64,000 bases of DNA, from the NCBI GenBank assembly GCA_039191605.1, contig JBCCXL010000001.1, positions 310,001-374,000 on the forward strand, written 5' to 3'. Source of the stretch: JBCCXL01 sp039191605. Its GTDB lineage: Bacteria; Acidobacteriota; Thermoanaerobaculia; Multivoradales; JAHZIX01. This document shows positions 62,340 through 64,000 of the stretch, piece after piece (positions within the stretch are counted from its first letter, which is position 1; each line of letters begins with the position of its first letter). The notes beneath the pieces were generated by a model. The model was given only the letters and a program-made list of their open reading frames with translations. It did no database searches and was not told the origin of the DNA. The position numbers and the translations under genes are program-made.

Positions 62340-64000
62340 ATGAGCCCTTCTCTGAATCAGGATCCCAACCACCGCACCGCTATCGACACCCTGCGATTCC
62401 TTGCCGTGGACATGGTCGAAGCGGCGAATTCAGGCCACCCCGGCGCACCGATGGGCTTGGCCCCCTTGGCCTACCTGCTGTGGAGTCGGCATCTGCGCTT
62501 CGACCCCCAGGATCCCCACTGGGCGAACCGCGACCGCTTCGTGCTCTCCTGCGGCCACGCCTCGGCGCTGCTCTACGGCCTGCTGCACCTGGCCGGCTAC
62601 GACCTCTCGCTAGAGGAGCTGCGCAACTTCCGGCAGCTGGGCTCCAAAACCCCCGGCCACCCCGAATACGGCCTCACCGCCGGGGTCGAGACCACCACCG
62701 GTCCTCTCGGCCAAGGCCTGGCGACCGCCGTGGGCATGGCCTTGGCGAAGGAACACCTCGCCGCCCGCTTCAACCGTCCGGAGCTGCCCCTCTTCTCCCA
62801 CCGGGTGTGGGTGGTGGCCAGCGACGGCGACCTGATGGAGGGCGTCACCGCGGAGGCCTCTTCCTTCGCCGGCCATCAGAAGCTCGGTAGCCTGAAGGTG
62901 TTCTACGACGACAATCGGATCACCATCGATGGCTCCACGGATCTCTCCTTCAGCGAGGACGTGGGCAAGCGCTACGAGGCCTACGGCTGGTTTGTGCAGC
63001 GGGTCGAGGACGGCAACGACCTCGACGCCCTGGAGGCCGCCGCGGTAGCCGCCGCCGAGGAGACCGAACGCCCCAGCCTGGTGATCGTGCGCACCCACAT
63101 CGGCTACGGCAGCCCCGCCAAGCAGGATTCCGCCGCCGCCCATGGCGCTCCCCTCGGCGCCGACGAGGTCAAGGCCTCGAAGGAGAATCTCGGCTGGCCC
63201 TTAGAGCCCACCTTCCATATCCCGCAGGAGGCCCGCCAAGCCTTCGCTGCCCGCGCCCGCATCGGCAGCGAGGAGCGCGCCGCCTGGAAGGCCCTGCTGG
63301 CGCGCTACGGCGAGCTGCACCCCGAGGAGGCGGAAGACTTCCGCCGGCGCCTCGCCGGCGAGCTCGCCCCCGGCTGGGATTCGAACCTGCCGACCTTCGC
63401 CGTCGGCGACAAGGCGTTGGCGACCCGCAAGGCCTCCGGCAAGGCTCTCAACGCCATCGCCCCCAACGTGCCGGAGCTGATGGGCGGCTCCGCCGACCTC
63501 ACCGGCTCCAACAACACCTGGCTGGCGGACGAGGAAGTCTTCACCCCCGGCGACCGCGGCGGACGCAACCTGCATTTTGGCGTCCGCGAGCACGCCATGG
63601 GGGCGATCCTCAACGGCATGGCCCTCTCCGGCCAGCTGCTGCCCTATAGCGGCACCTTCCTGATCTTCTCGGACTACATGCGGCCGGCGATTCGCATCGC
63701 CGCGCTGATGGGGCTGCCGCAGGTCCATGTCTTCACCCACGACTCCATCTTCCTCGGCGAAGACGGTCCCACCCACCAGCCCATCAGCCAGCTGGCCTCG
63801 CTGCGCTCGATCCCCAACGTGATCACCCTGCGGCCCGGCGACGCCAACGAGACCGCTGCCGCCTGGCGAGTGGCGGTGCAGCACCGGGAAGGCCCCGTCG
63901 CCCTGTGCCTCACCCGCCAGGGTCTGCCGATCCTCGACGGCAGCGCGGAGAAGGCGAAAGAAGGCGTCGCCCGAGGCGGCTATGTGCTCTCCGAAGCCGG
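62340..64000 (+). CDS. tkt: Transketolase, truncated at the right edge
   Basis: The first 553 codons of a thiamine-diphosphate transketolase, which moves two-carbon units between sugar phosphates in the pentose phosphate pathway. Motifs: VEAANSGHPGAPMGLAPLAY, DRFVLSCGHASALLYG, TTGPLGQGLATAVGMALA, thiamine-diphosphate motif SDGDLMEGVTAEASSFAGH (GDG...N type), FYDDNRITIDGST, HFGVREHAMGAILNGMA, FTHDSIFLGEDGPTHQPIS. The ATG has a weak ribosome-binding site. The C-terminal domain lies outside the window. A 272-bp gap before it shows nothing beyond the tRNA. Confidence 0.96.
   Translation, partial: MSPSLNQDPNHRTAIDTLRFLAVDMVEAANSGHPGAPMGLAPLAYLLWSRHLRFDPQDPHWANRDRFVLSCGHASALLYGLLHLAGYDLSLEELRNFRQLGSKTPGHPEYGLTAGVETTTGPLGQGLATAVGMALAKEHLAARFNRPELPLFSHRVWVVASDGDLMEGVTAEASSFAGHQKLGSLKVFYDDNRITIDGSTDLSFSEDVGKRYEAYGWFVQRVEDGNDLDALEAAAVAAAEETERPSLVIVRTHIGYGSPAKQDSAAAHGAPLGADEVKASKENLGWPLEPTFHIPQEARQAFAARARIGSEERAAWKALLARYGELHPEEAEDFRRRLAGELAPGWDSNLPTFAVGDKALATRKASGKALNAIAPNVPELMGGSADLTGSNNTWLADEEVFTPGDRGGRNLHFGVREHAMGAILNGMALSGQLLPYSGTFLIFSDYMRPAIRIAALMGLPQVHVFTHDSIFLGEDGPTHQPISQLASLRSIPNVITLRPGDANETAAAWRVAVQHREGPVALCLTRQGLPILDGSAEKAKEGVARGGYVLSEA

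Noticed and set aside
63370..63395. GGGATTCGAACCTGCC resembling a tRNA T-arm
   Set aside because: Inside the transketolase coding sequence, with no other tRNA arms.

Overview
The window is a high-GC bacterial chromosome segment. The gene set (MglA/MglB-type GTPase pair, E. coli Pol II-type DNA polymerase, many secreted proteins of unknown family, a kinase-ATPase-TPR regulator, ECF sigma factors with membrane partners) fits an Acidobacteriota-like lineage such as Thermoanaerobaculia. That placement is inference from gene content, not a phylogeny. No phage, insertion sequence, CRISPR array, rRNA or replication origin was found. One tRNA-Ser(GCU) is present.

Layout. 1-6.9 kb: a truncated membrane mannosyltransferase-like gene diverging from a processive GT2 glycosyltransferase, an XRE regulator, an unknown secreted two-repeat protein, and polB. 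6.9-11.5 kb: an operon HIT protein - YfcC carrier - carbamate kinase, with a second YfcC carrier divergent from it. 11.8-20.3 kb: a 2290-residue secreted mosaic protein (coiled coil, Cys-rich modules, three GACC repeats, two LamG domains) and a secreted beta-propeller protein. 20.5-28 kb: transglutaminase-like protein, an unknown 719-residue protein, a MoxR-type AAA ATPase and Tex. 28-30.7 kb: ECF sigma factor, overlapping membrane partner, secreted PDZ protein. 30.9-37.3 kb: a kinase/AAA/TPR giant, a molybdopterin-oxidoreductase/pentapeptide-repeat fusion, and metK.

37.6-45.7 kb is the most interesting region. A second ECF-like sigma factor and its overlapping membrane-spanning, anti-sigma-like partner diverge from an exported TPR-CHAT peptidase, an unknown 417-residue protein and an exported trypsin-like protease. 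Base composition falls from about 68% to about 45% G+C inside the CHAT gene and stays low through the next two genes. I read this as a candidate protease/sigma signalling or defence module.

45.9-64 kb is mostly housekeeping: asparaginase, TauE/SafE exporter, PcrA helicase, glmU-glmS, YvcK/CofD, a TPR protein, mglA, mglB, a secreted protein, a P1/S58 peptidase, gltX, tRNA-Ser and a truncated transketolase. A window-wide oddity is a series of unrelated short tandem repeats, most with a 14- or 15-bp unit. They sit at gene starts, at gene ends and in linkers between conserved domains.
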